Position numbers and translations under genes: made by a program | From: Sorghum bicolor | Taxonomy: Eukaryota > Streptophyta > Magnoliopsida > Poales > Poaceae | DNA length: 64,000 bases | Reading direction: 5' to 3' | Assembly (NCBI RefSeq): GCF_000003195.3 | Contig: NC_012875.2 | Coordinates: 13,825,510 to 13,889,509 of the forward strand | In this document: positions 35,547 to 46,791 of the stretch, in pieces | Layout: each line of letters begins with the position of its first letter | How positions within the stretch are numbered: position 1 is the first letter of the stretch | The notes under the pieces: model-generated | The model's database searches: none | What the model saw: the letters and a program-made list of their open reading frames with translations, nothing else | Told to the model about the DNA's origin: nothing

Positions 35547-35940
35547 TGGGAACTCACACCTGCTTTTGCTCGCACACGAAGCACAATGATCCCGCCCCAT
35601 ATAAGAAACAAGTTATGCCCCTCCACAACTCTTACATGACGTGTGAGGAGTGTGGAGATACTGGACACTCAGGCAGTCACCGCCCCGAGATGCTTGAGGA
35701 TGTGAACAACATCATCAGAACCACCCAAAAATATTTTACTCCTCCTCCGACAGAGAATAGCCGACAACATTTCTATTTTTCCCCTGCGAAATAAAAGCTC
35801 AAGCTATGTTGTTACTACCACTTGCTATATTATCACATCAGAAGAGTGCTCTACAAAAATATATCTACTAGGAAATAAAAAGGGGCAAGTGCCCGGCACC
35901 TCGTCAGAAAAAAAAGTGAGACGAGCGGAAAAAATGGACA
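35547..35940 (+). other. Captured retrotransposon gag fragment inside CACTA-3
   Basis: Plus-strand translation (about 35636-35700) gives MTCEECGDTGHSGSHRPE, an Athila-type gag zinc knuckle (C-x2-C-x4-H-x4-C) whose last cysteine is replaced by arginine. The sequence after it (35860-35940, ending at the gap) is the reverse complement of a tract near the Athila-like LTR at 62997-63090 (GGCAAGTGCCCGGCACCTCG versus CGAGGTTCCGGGCACTTGCC). This is retrotransposon DNA lying between the foldback and the true CACTA end. Confidence 0.75.
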
Positions 35941-36040
35941 NNNNNNNNNNNNNNNNNNNNNNNNNNNNNNNNNNNNNNNNNNNNNNNNNNNNNNNNNNNN
36001 NNNNNNNNNNNNNNNNNNNNNNNNNNNNNNNNNNNNNNNN
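35941..36040. other. Assembly gap (100 N)
   Basis: Between the captured gag fragment and the last 100 bp of CACTA-3; true size unknown. Confidence 0.99.
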
Positions 36041-36141
36041 CTCACCAACCGGGACTAAATATGTTTTTGTCCCGGACTCTGTTTTGACCGAGATTATTGT
36101 TCATTTTGGGCAAGTGACCAAAGGCCTGTTCTGTAGTAGTG
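36041..36141. repeat. CACTA-3 right (5') terminus
   Basis: After the gap a single CCAACCGGGACTAAA and a TTTTGTCCCGG lead to CTGTTCTGTAGTAGTG. The minus strand begins CACTACTACAGAACAGGCC, pairing with the left end. It is followed by ATA, matching the left target copy. Confidence 0.9.
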
Positions 36142-36144
36142 ATA

Positions 36145-37075
36145 GAGGTGAGTCTGCAGGATGCCTTAGCAGACCATCCTTTTTTCGGTATTCATCATGC
36201 CATCTTGTTAGACTCGTTGTTTTACAAGACAAAAATAATCTTTGGGGTGTTTTCTTTATAGGAAAGTAGCGGAGAACCTTCTTAGGAACCTTATACACAT
36301 GTCTCCCATCTAGACTCTTCCTATCTTATTTCCATCGGGAAACCTTACATTTTGGACAGACATTTAAATCCACATTCTCTTTCCAGTAAAGAACACAATC
36401 ATTTGGACAAGCATGAATATTGTTGTAACCAACTCCAATGGATTTCACCAATTTCTTAGCTTCATGAAAGTTTCTAGGTAGATTTGAACCCTCAGGGAGT
36501 GCATCATTAAGTAGATCTAGTAGTAGGTTCATAGATCTATCAGTCCATCCTCCAAGAAGTTTGATGTGGAGCAATCTAATTAGGAACCTTAGTTGTGTAT
36601 ATTTCCTGCAATTTGGGTATAGCTCTTTGCTATTTTCTGCAACCAACTTTTGAAGGGCAACTAGTTCATGACAAGTCTCCAAAGTTGAACTATTGTCTTC
36701 AAAATCTCCTCTGTCATCTAGACCGGCAGTTAAATCTCTAAGCAAATCAGATATTTCATCATCCTCACTAGAATCCTCTATGACGTTAGCAGCATCACAA
36801 TTCCCATGATTCACAGAAGAGATAGCTTCTCCATGTAAGTTCCATATTCTATAACCTTTTAGAAACCCATTACAAATCAAGTGCTCACGGACTTCACTTG
36901 CCTCTTTCCAAAATGAGTTTACACACTTTCTACAAGGGCATAATATCTTGCTGCCTACTGCAGAATTACTAAAAGCAAAAGCTAAGAAACCATTCACTCC
37001 TTGCAAATATGTCTTGGTGTGCCTATGTGAAAGTCTTAGTTTAAACACCATTTGACATGTATACAGAACTTTCAA
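36145..37075 (-). pseudogene. CACTA-2 transposase, N-terminal part right of the CACTA-3 insertion
   Basis: Frame open from 37075 to a TAA at 36328-36326, then continuing in the same frame (DRKSLDGRHVYKVPKKVLRYF...WHDEYRKKDGLLRHPADSP) to the insertion point at 36145. Features: transposase-associated domain with KILCPCRKCVN and GYRIWNLHGE, an acidic linker, then NNIHACPNDCVLYW and CPKCKVSRWK. The initiator is uncertain because the first residues (KVLYTCQMVFKL) are atypical. Deleting CACTA-3 plus one ATA copy rejoins this piece to 22735-23036 without shifting frame. Confidence 0.9.
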
Positions 37076-38529
37076 TATTTGTGAAATTATTGGTTTTTAC
37101 CTAGCATTATCATCAATCCATGTTTTATCCATGATCACCCTTCATGCAAGACATCAATTTCAATATAAAATAATAAACATACCATAAGCACGAAAATAGT
37201 CACATAATTCTACAATATGAAAAAAAGAGCAACAACTAGGGAAACAGAAACCTACCGATACAAATAAGTAGAGCTGCTGCCAAGAGCACGTTCAAATGCC
37301 TTTGAAAGGTGTCTAACTACACGTGGAGCAGCTGCGGTTACAATATGATAATGTCAGACGGGTGCATATATTAGAAGGGTCATGTCCAACACAGTTCAAT
37401 ACTATGATACTTTTATCTGTAGCAATGCAAGCAGCTAGCAACAATCAATCTAGTGTAGCTCGATCTAGACTTGGCTGATATATACCAATAATTAAAAAAA
37501 TCCCATATAAGTCATAATATAATTGATGAAAGCTTGATTCTTTTTTATCCATTTCACCTAAAAATAAACTAAGGTTTTTATATGTAAAATTAGAAAAACA
37601 TATGAACCAGCAAAAATTGGTATAACAATCACATCTTAATTTTTTAGCTATACCATCCTAGTGAATAGTGATGCTGGATGCCTAGACCGACTCTATTTAG
37701 CATTTATTAATCTGAAATTGGGAAGCAATCAAGCAAAGCTCCAAAATGTAGAATTAGATTTGATTTAGCACTGATGGTTTCACTGGTCACCACTCTAGCA
37801 GCTAGGAGGATGGATCGGATTGGGCCATTGGGGATTTAATTTGAGATTTGAGACTACATACCGGAGATCAAAGGGGTATGGACACTGGGAGCACGGAAAG
37901 GGAAGGGACACAGGGCTGCAGTCCTATCTCCTCTCCGTTTCAGACTTAGAAATTCAGACATTAGTACCTGCTACTCCATAAGTGAAGGAAGCTGGCCGCC
38001 CAACTAGCATCCAGCAGCGCCGTCGTGCTTTGGCTAGCTACCTGGCTACACACTTGGTCCTATATAGATCTGCCCCTCTCATACGTACTCAATAATGGAG
38101 GGAAGGGAGCAGCTGACAGCTTTGAAAGGGAAGAGAATGAGTACCTGCTCATGTACGCTCCTGTTTGACGGCGGGACAGGGGGCGAAGGCTGTGACGACG
38201 CGGTGAAGACGGCGGCTCAGGCGAGTACAGAGACGCCAACGAGCGTGCAGCAGAGATGGTGGCCTGGACGATGGGTGTGGTGCTGGGGACGATATCCACG
38301 ATGACGGGGACGGCAGCCGCGGCGGCGAGAGTACGGCGGCCGTGGCAGGGATGGCACCCAATGCAAGCTGGCGTGCGGCAGAGATGAGATGCGGGTGCTG
38401 GGGTGAGATGCGTGAGGGATGTGGCTGCTGGGGTGGCCGGTTTTGGGGTTTGGGTTTACACTGACTGGTGGGCCGCGCTAATTTGAGTGCGCGCGAGTGG
38501 GCTGGGCCGAGCGCGCCAAAAGTGAAAAT
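37076..38529 (-). promoter_or_regulatory. CACTA-2 5' leader region with GC-rich first exon-like stretch
   Basis: Between the transposase N-terminus and the right subterminal block: AT-rich, presumably intronic sequence (37076-37850), then a GC-rich stretch (37861-38460) with CT/GC-rich tracts on the minus strand. This is analogous to the 5' UTR region of the other CACTA elements here. Small ORFs on both strands of the GC-rich part show no recognisable domain. No clear TATA box was identified. Confidence 0.45.
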
Positions 38530-38735
38530 GGGCTATAGCGACCAATTGTTTGCTTCTGGCATTTGTTTATAGCGTCCGATGGTTTGTTGTAAAGGCCTAG
38601 CGACCGATTTTCCGTTGATACGAGTAAAACTAGCGACCGATCATCTGTTAAAATTTTATAGCAACCAATTGATTGACGATATTATTATGTTTTAGCGACT
38701 GTTCTCTAACGCTACAGATTGGCTGTGGTATAGTG
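38530..38735. repeat. CACTA-2 right subterminal and terminal repeats
   Basis: Variants of TAGCGACCGATnnTCTGTTA and TATAGCGACCAATTG end in GATTGGCTGTGGTATAGTG, the inverted counterpart of the left end at 21501. Confidence 0.92.
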
Positions 38736-38738
38736 ATC

Positions 38739-41327
38739 ATGACTAGCAACCACAATACCAGTGCGTGTTGAGCAGCATGACCTTATGTCTGCAACCACCG
38801 GATGCTCCTGGTTTCGACACGGCACCGTCAATCGTTAATCTTGGCAACATTATTGATCTTACAACCATGACACAAGATAGACATGGATATGCCTTGTGCC
38901 CATCGAGGTCATTACCCAATAATTACTTTATGAGATGCGGTTATGTTGGGTAGGAACCTGAGATTAAAGCCAATAAGCATCCCAAGACTTGGGGAGGTTG
39001 GAGATGAATTAAACAAACTCCAAAGATGAAACCGCTACAACGATCAGTGATTGAGTTGATAAGAAGCTACATGATTTTTAAGCAAAAGATTCCAAGATCA
39101 GGTAGTGAGAGATTGCATTACACAAGCTAAGCTTTGGGAGAGGCAACTAGGTGGTCCAACTTAGATTTAGTAGGGTCTCCGTAACTGGCAAATAACAACT
39201 ATGGTCAAAAGCTAGTGGCAGTGAGAACTTATCTTAGCTAGTTGGCCAGACAAGGGTATTCACAGAGGGTGCAGGACAGCCATGGTATATGCAAACATTT
39301 AATGGTCTGGACATGGGTTTACTCATCAAGCATAGGCATGGATGCTCATACATTCAAAGATTAACAACCAAGTCTATAGGCTCGGCTACTAAGATAGAGA
39401 ACCTAATTTCAAACAACCAACACATGATTAACATAATTTGAGCATCATACTAAGATAAAGCTGTTGGATACTCATATGCTCGCCGAGGACACAACCAAAG
39501 GCACCATCTAGGTAACCAACATCCACACATCACAACACGACCATTTTTAGCATGTACTTAAGAAAACTCAAACACTCATGCTCAAACAACCATTACTAAG
39601 CATGAAACTTACATATAACAAGCACTTATCTACAACAATACAACACATTAATCCTACTTACAAGGATTGTGACACAAGATGTTCTACAAAGCATGTGGAC
39701 ATGGCTCAGTCTCTTATGGACAAGATGATTTTGAGATTGGTAGTAAAAGGGTTCAAAAAGATTTTGGCATGGCTACACATCATGCAAATGGATATACAAC
39801 GAGCAAGATTTTAACATTTAGGAAAACATAGTGGTGAAAGGTTATCAAGCACATAGGGCTAGTACAAAGCATAGCAAGGTGGAAAGACACTATCAATCAG
39901 CTCTATCCAAAACATTTAGAAATTCATAATTGTTATTCCATTGATCTTATGGAAAGCTTACTAAGTTATCTATAACGTTCTTATTATTATCTTAAGATGC
40001 TTCTACAGCTAACAAGGCCAATCAACACAAAGAAGACATCTCTGTCCAGATTTAGACTGATTCTGTCATTCCACTTGACAAGCTCATAACAGGAGACTTA
40101 TACTGCCAAACATAGTGATCTTATATATTTTGGAAAGCTTAGAAAAAGTACTACACTTCTTCTATTATCTATAACACAGGATTCCATAAGCACACAGGTG
40201 AAACAAATTAAACATTCAGATTTGTTCAGAACACAATCAGAAGGTGATAACGAACTTCTAAAATTCATAACTCCTAAACGATCGGGCCTATGGTCATAAA
40301 ATTTTAGGACAAACTAGATAGAGATGTTGGCTACAACTTTGGTACTCACTATAATCACAGAAAACACCATTATTATCACTAAAACATCACCAGAACAGAA
40401 ACTGCTCTAGCAGCCAAATTTCAGCATATATCAAACAATGCTTTCCCTTGTTCTTTTAACAAGAGATCACACACATGTATATTTCTAGTAGCTCCAAACA
40501 TTATTACCTAGACTAGTAGTAATTTAGTTGTGTGATAAGGAGGGATTAACATAAGAATCACAATTGCTTATGCGAGGTCTAGAGCATTTGCAAACACTTG
40601 CATGAGCAAGAATTCACCACTTGACACCTATAAGTTCAAGCATATAGCCTCAACTATTTCTATCATGGCTAGACAACATTTTTACATTAGAGGCATCATG
40701 GAAAACATCTACATACAGATTCACTAACAAGCTTTACTTTTCAAAAGGATTGAGGACATGCACAATACGCACTACTTTCAAGCATAATTATTCAAGTAGC
40801 ATAGAACAAGGCAATTTTCGTCTAGCTTCACACAAGGAAGAGAGTAACATGACATTAAACGCCAGTTACTTGTTATTAAAACAAAGGTGTGAGAACCATA
40901 GTTATGCATAACACAACAATCATGAGGTTGCATGCTTCGTCTTATTTGTTCTCACAAAATTGCTAGCCTAAGATGGCAATCACATTTTATGTCGGTGGCA
41001 TAACACGTACTCTCTTGACATATAGCTAGTTGTCAACTACATTCAATCTATGAATTTGTGGTTAGCGTACGTGCAGTAGAATTTTAGTTTAGCCCAACCC
41101 AACAATATTATAAGTGCAAAAATAAAAGTCTGGTCTCTAGGTTGAGAGCTAAATACTTCTATATATATACCCCCAATATATATATTAGCATACAATCCAA
41201 ATGAAGTACGCACATAAATACACAGAGACATGTATATATGGTCGTACCAACTTATTCACAATTAAGTACCTTCATATATACATGTGTGTGTCATGTAAAT
41301 ATTCCGGTAACAACAACTAGCTTTTCT
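38739..41327. other. Degenerate retroelement sequence, non-coding
   Basis: The first few hundred bases continue the minus-strand Athila-like internal region interrupted at 21500 (CCAATAAGCATCCCAAGACTTGGGG at about 38969). The rest has no gene or LTR edge that I can name. From about 39890 to 40340 the minus strand shows repeated TAGATAA..TTAGTAAGCTTTCCA modules like those at 15790-16400. Before the insertion at 41328 this segment was contiguous with 52852 onward. Confidence 0.5.
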
Positions 41328-42018
41328 TGTCACACCCTGGCTTTTAAAATAAGACCAGAGTCGTCATATGTGTGCCCAGGAAGTCCACACATACAACAAA
41401 AGAATAGAAATATCAGAAAACAATGTTATATATAGCGGAAAACATATTTATATTATCACTTACAAACATCAGAGTACGCGGAAAGAGTAGCTAAACTTCT
41501 TAGGCTCTATTCTTCTCAGGGACGGTTGACTGGGGGCTCCGTACGCCAAGCACTTCTCATAAGCTTCTAAAAAACTCCATAGCATTTATGTCCTTCTGAG
41601 CAGCACTTTACTACACACTGGGGTGTGGGGGAAATAGCAAGGGTGAGTTCATGTCGAACTCAGCAAGCACAGACGGAAAGTAATGACATGCAAGGCTTAA
41701 AACAAGGTAAAGCTGACTTGGTTTGACTGCGGTAGCATTTTAGTTGATCACTTTTAATTATGACTATTATTAGAACAACCTATTACTAATTATGAGTAGC
41801 ATAAACCCAACCCTTAATTAGTGTAAGTAGTAATTAGCATCTTTTAAATGACTATCCTAATAATTATAGTAGTCCAGGGATTAACCCCAAATATTAACAC
41901 AGGATAGCAATCCTGCCAACACGGAATAGCCATTCCGCCAAAACACGAGGTAGCAACCTCGCCAAGTTCCATCTCCAAGTATCCAGTGAATCCAATTTGC
42001 TCATCAAGTGAGGGTCTG

Positions 42019-42071
42019 GGCCGCTCGTGACCGTGAGCACGGCTGATATATCAGTTTTACACTCTGCAGAG
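42019..42071 (-). other. LTR palindrome/stem-loop module, CTGA-TATA-TCAG form
   Basis: Minus strand: CTCTGCAGAG, A-rich spacer, CTGA-TATA-TCAG (42054-42043), CCGTG-CT-CACGG. Compared with the CTAG-TATA-CTAG form at 14737, two base pairs of the stem are exchanged on both sides and the loop is unchanged. Confidence 0.7.
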
Positions 42072-44151
42072 GTGTGCACGTTCACTCCAAGTCGTGATTC
42101 CCATTTGCCCGGGGTCATGACTCCCCAAAACACTACCAAGGTGAGCAGGCAGGGTCTCACTACGAGACCTTTCACAGGGTCCAACTAATAGGATGCCACT
42201 CGTGAGTTTTCGCCGGGGCGCTCGACAGTCGATACCCATAGCCATGGCGTACCGAGCAGCCGCTAACTTAATATTCATTACCCAAGTTACTTCCTCACGC
42301 CTACCCGGAAAGTAACACCCTACTAGTGGAGGTCCTGCTAATTAGTCAAGCCAGAGCCATATAGCTTGGAGCTGCACTGTAAGTCCCAGGGGGCCGCTCC
42401 CTGACTATGTCCTTACGGAGAGAAGAGACGGGTACGCCCGGCAAACCGGACCACCAACAGTACCCGCTCCCCCTGTCACCACCATCATCACGATGCTCGT
42501 AAGCATCCAACATCGCCATCACCGCAGTGACCAAAGATTCAGCACAGTTTAAGCATCAAGTTGAGTAGAGATTATTACTTGTTTAGGCATGTGTATAAGA
42601 TGAGTAGAGCAGCTAAGCAAACCTAGTATAGCCTAGACTACCCATATACATAACCCCAGGTGAGCAAGGAATGGTAAGTAAAGCTAGTCATGTCCTTAGG
42701 GTTTGCATTTATTGGACACATGCATATAAAGTAAATGACATTAATGAGTAGGTTCAAAATGATCAAACGGTGTCTGCACTTGCCTTTATTCCCGGTGTAT
42801 ATTTGCTCAGAATTCTTTGGCTTCTTTCTTCTAATCTTCAACTTCTGCTTCGACTGTCGGTCCTTAGTTCCTGGTCTTCACTATTGACGAACCCCGCTTC
42901 TTCTACTCGTAGCAACCAAGTAACACAAACAGACAAACAACAATCACGACTAAGAACAGGCATCAATCAAAAGAAAAGCTTTGAAAAAGAAGAGCGCAAT
43001 AAACGACATGGCTTATTGTTATAATCGTGACAACACAAGAACGATTGAGAACGGAGCTATCGTTAAACGGACACGACTATTGGGGCTTGCAACAAAACAG
43101 AGAGAAGACAGACTATACGTTGGTCGTATTTTATTAGATGAAATAATATGACAGACATTTAATAGAACTATCCTAATTAGATTAACCAAATTATGTTGAA
43201 TTATAAAAGCCGGAGTTAAACTTTAGTCATAATTATTATAAATAATTATATACCACTGAAGCCAATTAAGCATTTATAGTTTTGAAATATGGATTATATG
43301 AAAGAAACTAATCAAGTGATTATATATCAGGTTGAAACTAATCAAGGTATAATTAATAAAGAAACATTATAGTTAATATTAATAACGTGAGCATTTATTT
43401 ATTTATTTATAAAAGATCAAAATTATAAACATAATTTACTTTTAGTTCAAAAAGACTTAGATAAGTATTACTTAAATTATTTATGTGCTTCATGTTTAAA
43501 TAATCAAATTATAATTAAGAAGTATTTAAGTTCACATTTGATTATAAAGATACCAAAATATAATCCTATATTGTCTTTATCTTAATTAAATAGAAAAGCA
43601 TTCAAAACATTAATCAGATTACTTATACTCCTAAATACGAGACAATGAAAACAACATTGCTAATATATAGATTACGCCGACATAGTCACAACGCAACGAG
43701 AACCGAATTACAACCCTAGATCGCTCCTAATTTAAAAGCTATTTAATAAATATTAATCAAATTATATTTAATAAATTCAAGAATAAGATACATGATAAAT
43801 ATTTATACTACTACGTAGAGCGCGGCGATTCAAAACTAACGCGACAAGAACGGGATTAAACGGAGTTGAAACGCGCATTCTATGGCCAAAACTAGATCAG
43901 TGGCAAAACTGTGAATAAACAGAGCTATTTTTCATATTTTAAATAATTAAAAACTGAATTTTAAAAGCATAAAGGACCACATAAATAAATACTAATAGCG
44001 CCAGGGTCTAGACTGCAAGAATCAGGACCTATATCGAAATACTTTTGAACTAAGGCGGACCGCGGGTTGATTTCACAAAACTAGAGGGACCATTTTGCAA
44101 AAGGGCCAGGGCAGCGCAGTATGGCCAACCCGGCTGGCCACGTGTCGGCTG

Positions 44152-44251
44152 NNNNNNNNNNNNNNNNNNNNNNNNNNNNNNNNNNNNNNNNNNNNNNNNN
44201 NNNNNNNNNNNNNNNNNNNNNNNNNNNNNNNNNNNNNNNNNNNNNNNNNNN
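44152..44251. other. Assembly gap (100 N)
   Basis: In the GC-rich part of the 3' LTR; the complete partner LTR shows what is expected there. Confidence 0.99.
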
Positions 44252-44533
44252 GGGGCCGTCCCTGCAAGACCGGTACCGCGGCGGTGGCGTGCTCCGGCGA
44301 GCTCGTGCGCGCAAACGGAAGAGGGAGAGAGAGCGGAAAGGGAACGGGCGTGGTCGTCACCTCGCTGCGAACGCCGAGGGCCGGTCGTCGTCGTCGGGGA
44401 TGGGGTCGGGGAGGAGATCACCGACGGCGGGTGGAGCTCGGGCGGTGGCAATGGTGGCGGCGCTGCTAGGGTTCTAGGGTGGCCCGCGGCAGTGCCCTAG
44501 GGTTCAAGGGGGGCGCGGGGTGCAGCCGAGGGC

Positions 44534-44540
44534 CTTTATA
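44534..44540 (-). promoter_or_regulatory. LTR TATA box (TATAAAG)
   Basis: Minus-strand TATAAAG followed by a GC-rich leader; the partner copy is at 52097-52091. Confidence 0.55.
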
Positions 44541-45287
44541 GGCCACGGCTATCCTCGGTTCGCGTGCGGGTGCTCGGATCGAGCGGTGGCGATGGTCTCC
44601 GCATCGCACGGCGCGGCGGGGAAGAAGGTCGCTCCCGCTGATAAGCGGGGCCCACCTGGCGGTCACACAAGGCGCGGGTGGCGTGCGGGCCACTGCTGCT
44701 GCTGGGCCGCGGCCCAAGAGGGCGAGCAGGGGGGTGAAAGCGGAGGGTGCTGGGCCGAGAGCCGGCCCAGGTGAGGGCTCTCCCTTTTTTTTGTAAAACA
44801 GAAATTCTCAACTATTTTATCAACCAAATTCCAAACTATTTGCAAACCAGAATTTCAAAAAATAAATTTGAATCAATACTTAGGAAATATTTTGGAATTT
44901 TCTTTGTAGACTATTTTGAAATCTAAATATATTTTAGTTTAAACACATTTCTAAATTGTTTTCCAACTCGAATTTGAATTAGTTTTAAATAGGACTTTTG
45001 GAGTTTTATTTTTCCGAAAACCAACACGACCTAAACGCGGCTCTCTAGAAATTTTGAAAATTTACTTTTCTCAGTCAAACAAAACTAGAGCACAAAGCAC
45101 ACATCAAAACCAAACACCCTTCACTTATCACTTATCTTTATAAAAGTTTTAAAATTTCACATTTTCCTCATTTCATAAAAACAATAATTAATAAAATCTT
45201 GGAATATTTTAGAAAAAAAAATTAAATCCTTATTTAATTTAGTATTTTCTAATAACAATCCAAAATTAAAAATTTTGGAGTGTTATA

Positions 45288-45304
45288 GATCTACCCCACT
45301 TAAC
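45288..45304 (-). other. Polypurine tract
   Basis: Minus-strand GTTAAGTGGGGTAGATC lies directly against the 3' LTR start TATAACACTCC. It corresponds to AAGGGGGGTAGATT of the element at 17606. Confidence 0.85.
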
Positions 45305-46791
45305 ATAAATCTCGTCCCGAGATTGGAAGAAACTAGAGAGAAAGATAAAGTAGATCATCAAAGTTGTTTCGAGACTTTCAAGACGTGATCAAAGGATTAA
45401 AGATAGACATAAAGGGTATAGAGTATGGTAAAGATTGATGACAAGGAAAAATAAACGTATGAGATAGAAATTGATCTTTGGATCCTGAATTATGATAAAG
45501 TGCAAGGCCAAGAAGCCAATATTAACAAGAGATGATACAAAGGAGATAAAGATAGATATTATAGTGCTCACGATTCCTAGATTCAGGGTCTATGAGATAA
45601 ATGATGAAAGGATAAAGAATTAGCAAAAGTTGACGAGGGAGACTTAAATTTATTTTCCAGTCTTCACGCTTAATATTTTGTAGTCCTATGAGACGTAGGA
45701 TCAAAGTTCACATGATAGAAAAATTGATAAGGGTTCATTGCGAGAATGATAATGATCAATATATAGTTCTCCATGTCTTTATGATTAGAGATTTTCGAGA
45801 GTGATGATCGTAGCGGACGCTACCCCACTTAAACCAAGTGTTAGCTTATCTCCCAAAATCCTGTATAAGAACACTCTTCTTGTCGGTAGATAATCTTCAA
45901 AGTTTTCCTTTGGAGGTTACTAATTCGACAACACGCTGCATAGATGGAGATTCCGAGGAACTGGGAGAGAATCAACACAATGATTGGAAAGGATATATTA
46001 AGATGTTCTTAATTTTCTTAGTGTTGGTGTGAGACGTAAGTCACAAGACAAGAAGTTTATCCAGGTGAAAGTTCTTGAACACTTCCCAGCAAAACAAACC
46101 AAGGGGTCGGTGAAATTGATCCTATATCGGTATGGTTTTACATCTGACTTTCAGGTTCTGCATTTTGTCACGTGATAGTCCAGCATATATTCCACGGTGA
46201 AAAAGAAGTCTTATCTTAGGACCTCGGTTTCCTATTGCCTTGCTTTGATAGGTCAACAGACATGACATTTTCTAGGTCACTCAGTGCTTCTTTGTGGTCT
46301 CCATAGATGGATTCTAAGCAGACATGACCTACTACTTGTAGTGTGGGGAGAATGTTGCAAGAGAGAACTACACAAATGATGCCGACTCATTTTGTATGAA
46401 GAATTTAAGATCACTTCACAGGTAAGAACTACAAATTGATGTTGGGATAGCACGATGCGCTTCGTCCAAGGTTCCATCGGTTACCATAAATAGACTGAAC
46501 ATCTGGTCAAACAACTCATTACTCATATTGGAAGCTTAAGAATGATAAGGTCCAATGAACAAGACATCTCATTTTACAAAGAAGATCACAAGTGACTTGA
46601 ATACAAAATCTTTATAAGCTAATAGACATAACTGACTTCAGATTTCATAGACCATCATCGACTAGCTCAAATCTATCTAGGTCCCTTAATTTAACTTGCT
46701 TCACATCAGATGTGGAGAATATATCACCTCTGATAAGGTCCACATTTCTTTCAAACTGCCTCGTTGTCGGTACAATCATTTCATTAGTCCT
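45305..46791 (-). other. Non-coding tail where pol would be
   Basis: Between the protease stop codon and the polypurine tract I find no reverse transcriptase, RNase H or integrase motif on either strand. Only a pol-end-like AATCTCGGGACGAGATTT remains beside the tract. The length (1.5 kb) is far below a normal pol region. Confidence 0.7.

Larger units (their letters stand above)
23040..36141 (-). mobile_element. CACTA-3, 13.1-kb CACTA transposon nested in the CACTA-2 transposase
   Basis: Left end CACTAGTACAGAGAAGGGC at 23040; right end on the minus strand CACTACTACAGAACAGGCC from 36141. Target duplication ATA at 23037-23039 and 36142-36144. Gene order from the 5' (right) end: TNP2 transposase (34404-31039, broken), repeat-rich spacer, internal terminal-like block (28735-29200), seven-exon second gene (27433-23555). 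Subterminal repeats are TTTAGTCCCGG hairpins. Contains a 100-N gap (35941-36040) beside a captured retrotransposon fragment. Confidence 0.95.
21501..38735 (-). mobile_element. CACTA-2, outer CACTA transposon, carrying nested CACTA-3
   Basis: Left end CACTATACCACAACCAATCT at 21501; right end (minus strand) CACTATACCACAGCCAATCT at 38735. The 3-bp target duplication is ATC on both sides (21498-21500, 38736-38738). Subterminal repeats are variants of TAGCGACCGATnATCTGTTA. Without CACTA-3 and its target copy it is about 4.1 kb. It retains only the first part of a TNP2 transposase gene, so it was already a defective derivative or has been internally deleted. Inserted in the Athila-like sequence of 21142-21500 / 38739 onward. 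Confidence 0.95.
41328..45287 (-). repeat. 3' LTR of the gag-protease retrotransposon (contains a 100-N gap)
   Basis: Direct repeat of 48745-52846 at an offset of 7417 bp up to the gap. TATAAAG box on the minus strand at 44540-44534. The gap (44152-44251) replaces a GC-rich stretch present at about 51569-51830 in the partner. The first 26 bases right of the gap (to about 44277) are not found in the partner, hinting at a local assembly error. Confidence 0.95.

Noticed and set aside
36101..36298. Separate small protein at the CACTA-3/CACTA-2 joint
   Set aside because: It is the CACTA-2 transposase frame after its TAA, running by chance into the CACTA-3 end.
42057..42534. Small ORFs repeated in both LTRs (also 49474-49951)
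   Set aside because: They are duplicated only because the LTRs are duplicated, and the same region is a conserved, structured, non-coding block in related LTRs.
44095..44845. Proteins in the GC-rich part of the 4.1-kb LTRs (also 51490-52467)
   Set aside because: Overlapping ORFs on both strands without domains, present in both LTRs and next to the TATA box; consistent with promoter and leader.
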